Assembly (NCBI GenBank): GCA_017442855.1
Contig: JAFSPM010000037.1
Span: 124,001-188,000 of the forward strand
Direction of reading: 5' to 3'
Source: Bacteroidaceae bacterium
GTDB taxonomy: Bacteria > Bacteroidota > Bacteroidia > Bacteroidales > Bacteroidaceae
DNA length: 64,000 bases
The position numbers were made by a program, and so were the translations under genes. Below are positions 18,293-27,396 of this stretch, piece by piece. The notes under the pieces are model-generated. The model did not search any database, was not told the origin of the DNA, and saw only the letters and a list, made by a program, of their open reading frames with translations. Numbering within the stretch: position 1 is the stretch's first letter; each line of letters begins with the position of its first letter.

Positions 18293-18295
18293 GAT

Positions 18296-19657
18296 TTGAA
18301 CGAACTGGATGACATATTAGCTCAAATTAGTGGTTGGCTTTGGGGCTGGCCCATGATTATCATGTTGTTGGGAACGCACCTGTATCTTACTATCAGGTTG
18401 CGTTTTCCACAACGTATGATCTTCACAGCCATCCGTCTTTCCGTCAAGAAAGACCCAGATGCTTCTGGTGATGTTTCACAGTTCCATTCATTAGCCACCG
18501 CATTAGCGGCCACTATTGGTACAGGCAACATCGTGGGTATGGCCACCGCTATTGCGTTAGGTGGCCCAGGTGCAGTGCTATGGTGTTGGCTTACGGGTGT
18601 TTTCGGCATCTCTACCAAATATGCCGAAGGCCTGCTGGCCATCAAGTACCGCGTAAAAGGCACCGATGGCAAAATGCAAGGTGGACCGATGTATGCCTTA
18701 GAGCGTGGCTTGGGATGGAAATGGTTGGCCATCCTCTTCGCACTATTTACCGCCATCGCCTCATTCGGCATCGGTAATATGGTACAAGCAAATGCTATCT
18801 CCACCATAACAGAAGAGTCTTATCAAGTATCCCCTTACCTCTCAGGTGCCATCATCAGTATCATGGTAGCTTTGGTTGTGATCGGAGGAGTGAAGAGCAT
18901 CGCAAAAGTTTGCGGTATGTTGGTACCCTTCATGGCCTTCTTTTATGTATTGGGTTGCATCGTTATCTTGATTGTCAACGCCACCTACATCTGGCCAGCG
19001 TTAAAGCTCATCTGCATCTCCGCCTTTACCCCTACGGCAGCTGGAGGTGGCTTCTTGGGCGCTACAATAATGACAGCAGCACGTTTCGGTATAGCACGAG
19101 GTCTGTTTTCCAATGAGTCAGGTATGGGTTCTGCTCCTATTGTTGCAGCAGCTGCTCAAACACGTAACCCTGTTCGTCAGGCATTGGTATCATCATCGGG
19201 TACTTTTTGGGACACAGTAGTCATCTGTGCCTTGACAGGCATGGTGATAGTGAGCAGTGTACTCGCCTACCCTGATATCAGTTTTGATGATGGTGCCACC
19301 CTTACCAAGATGGCGTTTGCCAAGATTCCTTATATTGGTGCCCTATTATTAACCTTCGGCCTGATGACATTTGCCTTCTCCACCATTCTTGGGTGGTGTT
19401 ATTATGGTGAACGTGCCGTAGAATACCTTAAAGGAAAACGTTGGGTCAAGATTTATCGCATTCTTTATATTGTTGCAGTCTTCATAGGTAGTGTGGCCAA
19501 TTTGGCCATTGTTTGGGACTTGGCCGACTGCATGAATGCGCTGATGGCTCTCCCTAACCTCATCTCATTGTTATGTCTGAGTGGCATCATCGTACAGGAA
19601 ACCCGTAAATACCTTTGGAGCGGACAACTGGACAAAGAAATGGAAAAAGAATCATAA
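18296..19657 (+). CDS. sodium:alanine/glycine symporter (AGCS family)
   Basis: A 453-residue inner-membrane Na+-coupled amino-acid transporter. Family signatures include ATIGTGNIVGMATAIALGGP (about 65-85), GGPMYALERGLGW, FSNESGMGSAPIVAAAA and FSTILGWCYYGERA, with about ten or more hydrophobic segments. The start codon is TTG at 18296, 3 bp after the GH3 stop. The next ATG would remove the first helix region, so TTG fits the family better. Alanine or glycine is the likely substrate. Confidence 0.93.
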   Translation: MNELDDILAQISGWLWGWPMIIMLLGTHLYLTIRLRFPQRMIFTAIRLSVKKDPDASGDVSQFHSLATALAATIGTGNIVGMATAIALGGPGAVLWCWLTGVFGISTKYAEGLLAIKYRVKGTDGKMQGGPMYALERGLGWKWLAILFALFTAIASFGIGNMVQANAISTITEESYQVSPYLSGAIISIMVALVVIGGVKSIAKVCGMLVPFMAFFYVLGCIVILIVNATYIWPALKLICISAFTPTAAGGGFLGATIMTAARFGIARGLFSNESGMGSAPIVAAAAQTRNPVRQALVSSSGTFWDTVVICALTGMVIVSSVLAYPDISFDDGATLTKMAFAKIPYIGALLLTFGLMTFAFSTILGWCYYGERAVEYLKGKRWVKIYRILYIVAVFIGSVANLAIVWDLADCMNALMALPNLISLLCLSGIIVQETRKYLWSGQLDKEMEKES

Positions 19658-19669
19658 TCACAACACCTT

Positions 19670-20911
19670 ATGAGATATCAACTGAAAGCACCAAAAACAC
19701 TACAAGGCACTATCCCTCTGCCAGCATCGAAGAGCATCAGTAACCGTGCACTGGTACTTCGAGCGTTGGCTCATGGCAATGCACCTATTGAGAATTTGGC
19801 CGACTGTGATGACACAATGGTCATCATCAATGCTTTCGAAAAAGAGGAGGATGTGATTGACATCAAGGCTGCTGGTACTGCTATGCGCTTTCTCACGGCT
19901 TTCTATAGCACACAACCAGGTAGTCATACCCTAACAGGTACGGAGCGCATGAAGCAACGTCCCATCAGTATTCTAGTGGATGCACTCAGATTATTAGGTG
20001 CACAGATTGACTATGTGGGCAAAGAAGGTTTTCCCCCGCTACATATCACGGGCAAGCAACTGCAAAGCAATGATCTGACTCTGCCAAGCGACGTGAGTTC
20101 GCAATACATCTCTGCCTTACTGATGATTGCTCCTACCCTGCCCAATGGACTGAAACTGAAGTTGACAGGTCATGTTACGTCTCTGCCTTACATTGATATG
20201 ACGCTACAACTCATGCGCGAGTTTGGTGCAGCAGTCCATAGAAGCGAAAGCCTCCATCCCATGCAGATTGAGGTAAAGTCAGGAGGATATCAAGACATTC
20301 CCTATATTATTGAGAACGACTGGAGTGCTGCTTCGTATTGGTATGAGATGGTAGCCCTTAGTAACGACCCTCAGGCTACTATCACCCTGCCAGATTTGAA
20401 AAGAGAGAGTACTCAAGGCGATTCTAAAGGAGCAGAATTGTTTAAGTCGTTGGGAGTTCACACCGAATACACAGAGAGTGGTATCACCATCTACAAGCAA
20501 GGCGAATTGCCTCAGCAATTGGATGCCAACCTGCGTGAGATGCCCGACTTGGCCCAAACCTTTGTAGTGACCTGTTGTTTCTTGGGTATTCCTTTCCGTT
20601 TCACAGGCCTGCACACCCTTCGCATCAAGGAGACCGACCGTATCAGTGCCCTTATCAACGAACTACATAAATTAGGATTTATTCTATATGCAGAAGGCGA
20701 CGATGCTTTGCGATGGGATGGAGAACATTGTCAAGCAGACGACAACCCTGTAATTGCCACCTATGATGACCACCGTATGGCAATGGCATTTGCTCCAGCT
20801 GCACTGAAAGTAAAAAGCATAGTGATTGATCACCCTGAGGTAGTGAGCAAATCCTACCCTCGTTATTGGGAAGACTTACAGCAAGGAGGGTTTGATATAA
20901 TGGTTGATTAG
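19670..20911 (+). CDS. aroA: 3-phosphoshikimate 1-carboxyvinyltransferase (EPSP synthase)
   Basis: Sixth shikimate-pathway step. The 413 residues contain LPASKSISNRALVL (PEP/S3P site), GTAMRFL (69-75), TERMKQRPI, LRIKETDRI and DDHRMAM. In E. coli the GTAMR motif is followed by Pro101; here it is Phe74. Changes at this Pro are known to lower glyphosate sensitivity in other enzymes; whether that holds here is not shown by the sequence. The stop overlaps the convergent DUF4112 gene by 4 bp. Confidence 0.95.
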   Translation: MRYQLKAPKTLQGTIPLPASKSISNRALVLRALAHGNAPIENLADCDDTMVIINAFEKEEDVIDIKAAGTAMRFLTAFYSTQPGSHTLTGTERMKQRPISILVDALRLLGAQIDYVGKEGFPPLHITGKQLQSNDLTLPSDVSSQYISALLMIAPTLPNGLKLKLTGHVTSLPYIDMTLQLMREFGAAVHRSESLHPMQIEVKSGGYQDIPYIIENDWSAASYWYEMVALSNDPQATITLPDLKRESTQGDSKGAELFKSLGVHTEYTESGITIYKQGELPQQLDANLREMPDLAQTFVVTCCFLGIPFRFTGLHTLRIKETDRISALINELHKLGFILYAEGDDALRWDGEHCQADDNPVIATYDDHRMAMAFAPAALKVKSIVIDHPEVVSKSYPRYWEDLQQGGFDIMVD

Positions 20912-21360
20912 AATAATCCGGCAAACCAATCCCATGCCCAAACGGCAAGTTTAATCAAGAACCAAATCAACAGGCAGAGGATAACAATCAATGCCGCCAT
21001 CCACCAAGCACGGCGATCAACGCTTTTTATCATTTCCTCATCCCCCTCCACATAGCCGGTTATCAATCTGTAATTCTTGATGTAACTGCGATTGAAGAAG
21101 TCCAGGACATCTCCTATCCAGAATGGAATCACCCCCATAGCGAAATCTATCAACATATTGCACAATAATGCCAAAGTTAAAGGGATGGAACGAAGTTTGA
21201 ACATACTGAAGTACAAATATGGAAGGGTCAATAGCGAAGTCACTGCATCACCCACCGTAGGTACCAAACCCAACAACGGATCTACATAATATTGGTCCAT
21301 TACCTTGGCAATGGCCTCGATCAACTTGTACGTCTTCGATTCCTTAATGTCTTTCTGCAT
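20908..21360 (-). CDS. DUF4112 membrane protein
   Basis: A 150-residue protein matching DUF4112 by its core (DQYYVDPLLGLVPTVGDAVT and DFAMGVIPFWIGDVLDFFNR), with hydrophobic segments near 45-65, 70-90 and 118-140. The family is a bacterial membrane family without known function. The gene is convergent with aroA and overlaps it by the stop codons. Confidence 0.8.
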   Translation of the reverse strand: MQKDIKESKTYKLIEAIAKVMDQYYVDPLLGLVPTVGDAVTSLLTLPYLYFSMFKLRSIPLTLALLCNMLIDFAMGVIPFWIGDVLDFFNRSYIKNYRLITGYVEGDEEMIKSVDRRAWWMAALIVILCLLIWFLIKLAVWAWDWFAGLF

Positions 21361-21391
21361 ATTTCTATTGCCCGTTCAAAACTATAAATAG

Positions 21392-24007
21392 TCAACGCTC
21401 AACTGTCAACCTTTTTATCTTTCCCATCAGTTGTTCCCCCAATCCGATGGTATAACCCTGTGAGACAAACACCACACGGTTGAAAGTGTCGGCTATGATA
21501 AACAACGGCAACTGGCTCTGATCATCAAGATGCATATTAGTGACAATCTGCTTCTGAATCTGATGATGGTTATCCACACCGTATATTACTGTTGATGGCA
21601 ATGCACCGAATTCTTCCTCCCGGTAATTCTGCCTTTGCGTATCATCGGTAAACAACAAAACCATAGGTCGGCCCCATGACTCGAAGTCGGCTTTCAGTTT
21701 GGCAATATCACGCAAGGCATGGTTAGTAGGCTCCTGTCCTATGCCCAAAACACCTATCACGAAATAGCCCCTGCCTGTTGTGGCAAGCACACTGGTTTCA
21801 TCACCTTCCTTCATGTACTTGCTTTCAGAATCAAATGAGCCTATCACCGTCACATCTTCCTTGGAAGGCTCACGCAAGTTCAAATCCAAAGAAGTGACCT
21901 TGCCATCTGAGATACTGAATTGCTGCATTGAAGCCAGCACTTTGCCACTTGCCATACGCTTGCCGCTCACCAACAGATAAGTTCCCTTATCTAACTGCAT
22001 TCCCTTCTTAAACGTATTACGCCAGCTCACGCCACCACCCATATCCACTTGTCCTTCATCAAAGCTTAGCAAGGTGGTAGTGCCATCGTCCTTGATACGA
22101 CTGATGGTGAAATGACTGTAATACTCCGGATTCTCCAACGAGGGCGTTGGTTGATAATTGATCACAAACGTACCGACAGGAGTAGTTGTCTGCTCAGTTG
22201 CCTCGAAATTCACATCTACCCATTTGCCTTCATGAAGATATTGTACCTTGCCTGTCACCCCATCTTTACGGGCATCAATACCAAGGCTCCATGCCACATT
22301 CACGAAGAAGATATCACGAGAGCGAGGGTCAGCCACCTTTGACCTCCACACGCCTACCGAAGACATAGCGATACGTTGGGCATACGGACCATCGACAATG
22401 TACAAACTATCGGAGCACCACTTCACTAATTCCGCTGGATTATTACGGAAACGCTGTTGGTCAGCTAGTGAGATATGTTGTTGGAAGAACTGCTTGTATG
22501 GCACCAGCATCTCATCCTCCACCCTCATATTAGGCTTACTGCCAGGTGTCTGTTGGTCTGCTAACACCTCAAGGCTCACATCCCGAAGGTCCTTGTCACT
22601 TAAGAGTGCCAGATAGTGCACGCTTCCACCATTTGTCAGATAACGCTTAATGGTTGTATGATTGCCGCTCGACTTAATTAAATAAGGCACAGCATCCAGA
22701 CTTAGCTGATGTTCTTTTACAAAAGCAATTGCCGTTTCCTCATTCATGAATGTATTCATATAGGCAATACGCAGGGAGTCTTCAGTCACCTTGCGGGCAT
22801 CATTTTGTATTCGCTGTTCATCCGTGACTTCTGGCAAGGTGTATTGTTCTATAGGAGGCACAATATCTATCTGCTCAACAGGACTGTCATCAGCAGGATT
22901 GACTTTATCCAACACTATACTAATCTCATCATCGGTACCGAAAGAAGCCTTACTATATCCATAACGTCCACCATGAGAAGCCCATACCAGCATATCACCC
23001 TTACCTGCCGTCAGGAATGTATGTCCGTCGGCATCAGTATATTTAGTCACCACTGGGCAGAACTCTGCATAGTTGTATATCATGAAATCCACACGGGCAT
23101 CTGCCATTGGTTTGCCTTGCGTATCCACCACATTGAAATCAATACGAGCCGTTGATGCATAATTATCAATCAAGTTGATTTCTGTAAAAGTATCAGACAC
23201 CAGCATCTTCTCCTCTGAACCGTTGTATTTGCCAAACACACGGGTATGCATCAGCATCGCCCTGCTGGCTGCACTGTTGAACCAACCCAAGTTCAACACC
23301 GCCTCTGGCTCACAAGCGCCCATAAACCACCACTGACCATCAGCCCAAGCTTCCACCCAAGCATGATTGTCGTCGGTATGAGCCCAACGAGGCGTATAGA
23401 CCTGACGGGCAGGAATGCCGATGGCACGCAAAGCAGCCACCGTGAAGGTGGATTCCTCGCCACACCTGCCGTATGCCGCACTGATGGTAGCCAATGGTGA
23501 GGTAGTCCGGGCATCCGAAGGTTGGTAGGTCACATGTTCATGACACCAGTGGTTCACCTCCAATATGGCCTCCTGCATACTGAGTCCCTTCACCCTTTCC
23601 TTCAGTTCCTCATAGCAGTCATGGCGGAATGTGTCAAGGTTTTCGTTGTTCACGCGGATAGGCAATACGAAATGCCGGAACAGCAGTTCAGGCACTTGCC
23701 TGCCCCACGGCATTTCTTGTTGCGCCTTGAATGACATGCGTACATTCTCCAAGAAATAATCTGTAGAATAATCCGTCATGTCAGCAATGGGCATATAGGC
23801 ATAGAGAAACTGCAAGGCCTCCAACTCTTTCGCAGAAATGCCCTCAGCTGGTGTATAGAATTGTGCGCCTACCAGTCCGATTTTCGCCTCAAAGTCTGCT
23901 ATCACTTGCTGGCGATAGTCGTTATCGCTGATAAAATGACCATCGTTGGGGTTGCAGGCAGTCAGCACTACCAGCAGTACAGTCAGCCATCCGTATAGTT
24001 TTTTCAT
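21392..24007 (-). CDS. transglutaminase-like lipoprotein
   Basis: An 871-residue predicted lipoprotein (signal MKKLYGWLTVLLVVLTAC, Cys18, then NPNDG). A transglutaminase-like papain-fold domain spans about 150-240, with Cys182 in AAYGRCGEES and His215 in DDNHAWVEAW. The remainder is beta-rich with an Ig-like region (VDTQGKPMADARVDF) and a C-terminal thioredoxin-like region (MVLLFTDDTQRQNY). Family members are thought to act as extracytoplasmic proteases or cross-linkers. It is divergent from the GH106/GH2 genes and shares their short promoter region. Confidence 0.8.
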   Translation of the reverse strand: MKKLYGWLTVLLVVLTACNPNDGHFISDNDYRQQVIADFEAKIGLVGAQFYTPAEGISAKELEALQFLYAYMPIADMTDYSTDYFLENVRMSFKAQQEMPWGRQVPELLFRHFVLPIRVNNENLDTFRHDCYEELKERVKGLSMQEAILEVNHWCHEHVTYQPSDARTTSPLATISAAYGRCGEESTFTVAALRAIGIPARQVYTPRWAHTDDNHAWVEAWADGQWWFMGACEPEAVLNLGWFNSAASRAMLMHTRVFGKYNGSEEKMLVSDTFTEINLIDNYASTARIDFNVVDTQGKPMADARVDFMIYNYAEFCPVVTKYTDADGHTFLTAGKGDMLVWASHGGRYGYSKASFGTDDEISIVLDKVNPADDSPVEQIDIVPPIEQYTLPEVTDEQRIQNDARKVTEDSLRIAYMNTFMNEETAIAFVKEHQLSLDAVPYLIKSSGNHTTIKRYLTNGGSVHYLALLSDKDLRDVSLEVLADQQTPGSKPNMRVEDEMLVPYKQFFQQHISLADQQRFRNNPAELVKWCSDSLYIVDGPYAQRIAMSSVGVWRSKVADPRSRDIFFVNVAWSLGIDARKDGVTGKVQYLHEGKWVDVNFEATEQTTTPVGTFVINYQPTPSLENPEYYSHFTISRIKDDGTTTLLSFDEGQVDMGGGVSWRNTFKKGMQLDKGTYLLVSGKRMASGKVLASMQQFSISDGKVTSLDLNLREPSKEDVTVIGSFDSESKYMKEGDETSVLATTGRGYFVIGVLGIGQEPTNHALRDIAKLKADFESWGRPMVLLFTDDTQRQNYREEEFGALPSTVIYGVDNHHQIQKQIVTNMHLDDQSQLPLFIIADTFNRVVFVSQGYTIGLGEQLMGKIKRLTVER

Positions 24008-24030
24008 GGTAAAATCTTCACTTATTTATC

Positions 24031-24060
24031 GCAAATGTACTAAAAAAAACGTACATTTGC
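24031..24060. promoter_or_regulatory. perfect inverted repeat carrying divergent -7 elements
   Basis: GCAAATGTAC and GTACATTTGC flank an A-rich 10-bp spacer. Each arm contains TACATTTG, a -7 consensus match, one reading left (24032-24039, transglutaminase gene) and one reading right (24052-24059, GH106 gene). The -33 regions would overlap, so the two promoters may compete. Confidence 0.65.
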
Positions 24061-24098
24061 ACAAATAGACAGAAAGAATAATCTTAATACTAATAGAT

Positions 24099-27000
24099 AT
24101 GAAAAAACTAATCTGGATAGTAGCTGCAGGCCTTATACTGGCATTGGGCAGCTGTGGGGTTCCTGAAGCAGATCCGAACCTGTATAATGAATTCCTAAAT
24201 CCTCCCACCGAGGCAAAGCCTCGTGTATGGTGGCATTGGATGGATGGTAATGTAACGAAGGATGGTATCTACAAAGACCTGACTTGGATGAAACGTTCCG
24301 GCATTGCTGGTTTCATGAACTTCGACGCTGGTTTCAGTACCCCACTTCTAATAGACAAGAAAGTGGCTTACATGACAGATGAGTGGAAAGATGCTTTTGC
24401 CTATACCGTGCATCTGGCCGACTCATTAGGTATGGAGATGTCGGTAGCTGCATCACCAGGATGGAGCTTCACTGGTGGGCCGTGGGTAGAGCCCAAGGAT
24501 GGTATGAAGAAATTGGTGTGGCGCGAGATGCTCGTTTCAGGTGGCACCACCTACGATGGTTTCCTGCCTGAACCCTACAAGACCATCGGTGCTTTCCAGA
24601 ATATCCCGCGTTCATCCAGGGATCCAAATGATGGCTATTATGCTGACATTGCCGTGTTGGCCTTCAAGTTGCCTGAAGCCGACAAGAACCTATCGGCTAT
24701 GAATCCACGAATCACCTCCAGTGGAGGCAGTTTCTCTTTACAAAAACTCACTGATGGCGACTTGACCAACGCCGACTTATTGCCTCCTGGAACAGGAGGA
24801 ACAAACGGCAAGGCATGGATTCAGTATGAGTTTGCTGCACCTCAAAAAGTAAAGGCACTGACCATTGTGGATGGTAGGGTTCGTAACCAATGGGGAGCTC
24901 CTAAGCAGGAAATCAACAAGGTGTTGCAAGCAAGCGATGATGGCAGAACCTTCCGCGAAGTGTGCAGGATACCTAACAGTTCTGCCCCTCAAGGTACGGT
25001 AGATATCCCTGAAACTACAGCCAAGTTTTTCCGACTGGTAGTTGACAATGTGATAACCGTGAACCCATACGCTGGCTTGATGGGACTAAGTACAGAGCCA
25101 CAGGCAGAACCTACCCCCATAGCAGAGTTTGTGTTGCATACCGTGAGCCGCATCAACCATACCGAGGAGAAGGCTGGCTTCGCCGCTCCTGCAGACTTAG
25201 CCTTGTATGACACTCCTGAAGAAGCCGCAGTGGTGGCTTTAGACGAAGTGATTGACATCACTGAGAACGTCAAGGATGGCCGTCTGACTTGGGAAGTACC
25301 AGCTGGCACATGGAAGATTGTACGCTATGGTTACTCGCAGACGGGCCACCAGAACAGTCCGGCTCCTCCAGAGGCTACTGGTTTCGAGGTAGATAAGATG
25401 GACCCTATTGCTTTCAGGGCCTATATGGACCATTATCTCGGCATGTATGTAGATGCCTCGAAAGACCAACTGGGCAAGGTGGTGAAATATATCATGACCG
25501 ACAGCTATGAATCTGAACAAGAGAACTGGACACCTGCATTGGAAGAGGAGTTCGAGGCGCGCAACGGCTATAGTCTGCGACCTTGGATGCCAGTGCTGAT
25601 GGGGCACATCGTGAACAGTTCAGAGGAGAGTGAACGCTTCCTGCGCGACTGGCGTCGCACATTAGGCAGTCTCGTAACAGATAATTGTTACAACCTACTG
25701 ACCGACATTTTGAAGGAACGTGGCATGGGTCGCTATACTGAATCTCATGAGAACGGTCGTGTATATCTGGTGGACGGCATGGAAGTGAAGGCAAAGGCCG
25801 ATGTGCCAATGGCAGCAGCTTGGGTGCCTCATAACACGAATGCTTCTTCCCCTGCCATGAGTAGGGCGGATATCCGCGAGGCTGCTTCTGTGGCACATAT
25901 CTACGGACAAAATCTCGTAGCCGGTGAGTCATTGACCGCTCCCGGTGGAGAAGGTCGTTCGTATGCCTATTACCCTGGTAACCTGAAAGCAACCGCTGAC
26001 ATGGAAATGGCAAGTGGTTTGAACCGTTTCGTCATCCACACCTCCGTACACCAGCCGCTCGACGAGCTCAAACCTGGCTTGGGCTTAGGTCCTATCGGAC
26101 AGTGGTTCAACCGTCTGGATAACTGGTCAGAGTCTGCCTGGGCATGGACGGACTACCTGTCACGTAGCTGCTACTTGTTGCAGAAGGGAACATTTGTTGC
26201 CGATATCCTATACTACTATGGTGAGGACAACAACATCACAGGTCTGTTTGGTGAGGAGCAACCAGCCTTCCCAACAGGTTATAATTATGACTATATCAAC
26301 AGCGACGCATTACTGAACCTGCTCGATTACGAGTATGACAAGCTGACTACGCCGAGTGGCATGAGCTACCGTATGCTGGTGCTCGACCCGAACGTGAAGC
26401 GTATTCCTGTAAATGTACTCAAGAAGATTGCCGAACTGGCAAAGGCTGGTGCTGTTATCTGTGGTGCAAAGCCCGAACTGCCTGGTAGATTGACGGATGA
26501 CGTGGAGGAATTCAACGGCATTGTGAATGAGATATGGGGTGGCGAACTGAGCAATGTCTATCTCACCAGCGACATGAAGAGCGTACTCGACAAGATAGGT
26601 GTAAGGCCAGACGTGACCATTGGTGATGACCTGCGTTTCGTACACCGTCATACCAGTCGTGCTGACATTTATTGGATTAACAACCCCGAAGGCCCAGCCA
26701 AGACTGTCGAACTGTCGTTCCGCGTGAGAGGCAAGAAGCCAGAGATTTGGCATCCAGAGACAGGCAAGCGTGAGGAGGTGACCTATCGCACAGAGGGTGG
26801 TCGCACAGTCGTAAAGGTAAACTTAGTGGAGAACGATGCCCTGTTTGTGGTGTTCAACGGACCAGCAGAACAAGAGGTAGTCACCTTGCCAGAACTGAAA
26901 GAGGTGCATGTCAACACCATCAATACGCCTTGGCAGGTAACCTTCCAAGAACAACGTGGTGCCCCTGCTTCCGTCCAGTTCGACCAGCTCATCAACTTGG

Positions 27001-27392
27001 CCGACAGCGAGGTGGAAGGCATCAAGTACTTTAGTGGTGTGGCCACCTATACTAATAGCTTCGACATCACGGAAGACCAGCTGAATGCTGAGCAGGTGTT
27101 GCTCGACTTAGGTAACGTGGGGGTAATGGCCGAGGTAACCATCAATGGTCACGGCCTGGGTGTGTATTGGAAGGCACCTTATCGTGTAGATATCAAGGAG
27201 GCACTGCAAGTTGGCAAGAATGATATTGAGGTGAAGGTAACGAACCTGTGGATTAATCGTCTAATTGGCGATTCACGACCCGACATGAAGGAAAAGGTTA
27301 CATGGTCGCTCTATCCATTCTATAACCCCAACTCCCAGATGTCACCATCTGGCCTCATGGGACCTGTAAATATTGTGATTTGTAAGAACTGA
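24099..27392 (+). CDS. GH106-type alpha-L-rhamnosidase, lipoprotein
   Basis: A 1097-residue glycoside hydrolase with a lipoprotein signal (LILALGSCGVPEAD, Cys at 19). The N-terminal signature PRVWWHWMDGNVTKDGIYKD is characteristic of GH106. DSYESEQENWTPALEEEF and ESHENGRVYLVDG hold acidic residues of the catalytic barrel. The C-terminus (about 940-1097) is a galactose-binding-like sandwich. GH106 enzymes remove terminal rhamnose from plant pectins or glycosides. It is followed 4 bp later by a GH2 enzyme, and no SusC/SusD pair is nearby. Confidence 0.88.
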   Translation: MKKLIWIVAAGLILALGSCGVPEADPNLYNEFLNPPTEAKPRVWWHWMDGNVTKDGIYKDLTWMKRSGIAGFMNFDAGFSTPLLIDKKVAYMTDEWKDAFAYTVHLADSLGMEMSVAASPGWSFTGGPWVEPKDGMKKLVWREMLVSGGTTYDGFLPEPYKTIGAFQNIPRSSRDPNDGYYADIAVLAFKLPEADKNLSAMNPRITSSGGSFSLQKLTDGDLTNADLLPPGTGGTNGKAWIQYEFAAPQKVKALTIVDGRVRNQWGAPKQEINKVLQASDDGRTFREVCRIPNSSAPQGTVDIPETTAKFFRLVVDNVITVNPYAGLMGLSTEPQAEPTPIAEFVLHTVSRINHTEEKAGFAAPADLALYDTPEEAAVVALDEVIDITENVKDGRLTWEVPAGTWKIVRYGYSQTGHQNSPAPPEATGFEVDKMDPIAFRAYMDHYLGMYVDASKDQLGKVVKYIMTDSYESEQENWTPALEEEFEARNGYSLRPWMPVLMGHIVNSSEESERFLRDWRRTLGSLVTDNCYNLLTDILKERGMGRYTESHENGRVYLVDGMEVKAKADVPMAAAWVPHNTNASSPAMSRADIREAASVAHIYGQNLVAGESLTAPGGEGRSYAYYPGNLKATADMEMASGLNRFVIHTSVHQPLDELKPGLGLGPIGQWFNRLDNWSESAWAWTDYLSRSCYLLQKGTFVADILYYYGEDNNITGLFGEEQPAFPTGYNYDYINSDALLNLLDYEYDKLTTPSGMSYRMLVLDPNVKRIPVNVLKKIAELAKAGAVICGAKPELPGRLTDDVEEFNGIVNEIWGGELSNVYLTSDMKSVLDKIGVRPDVTIGDDLRFVHRHTSRADIYWINNPEGPAKTVELSFRVRGKKPEIWHPETGKREEVTYRTEGGRTVVKVNLVENDALFVVFNGPAEQEVVTLPELKEVHVNTINTPWQVTFQEQRGAPASVQFDQLINLADSEVEGIKYFSGVATYTNSFDITEDQLNAEQVLLDLGNVGVMAEVTINGHGLGVYWKAPYRVDIKEALQVGKNDIEVKVTNLWINRLIGDSRPDMKEKVTWSLYPFYNPNSQMSPSGLMGPVNIVICKN

Positions 27393-27396
27393 TATT

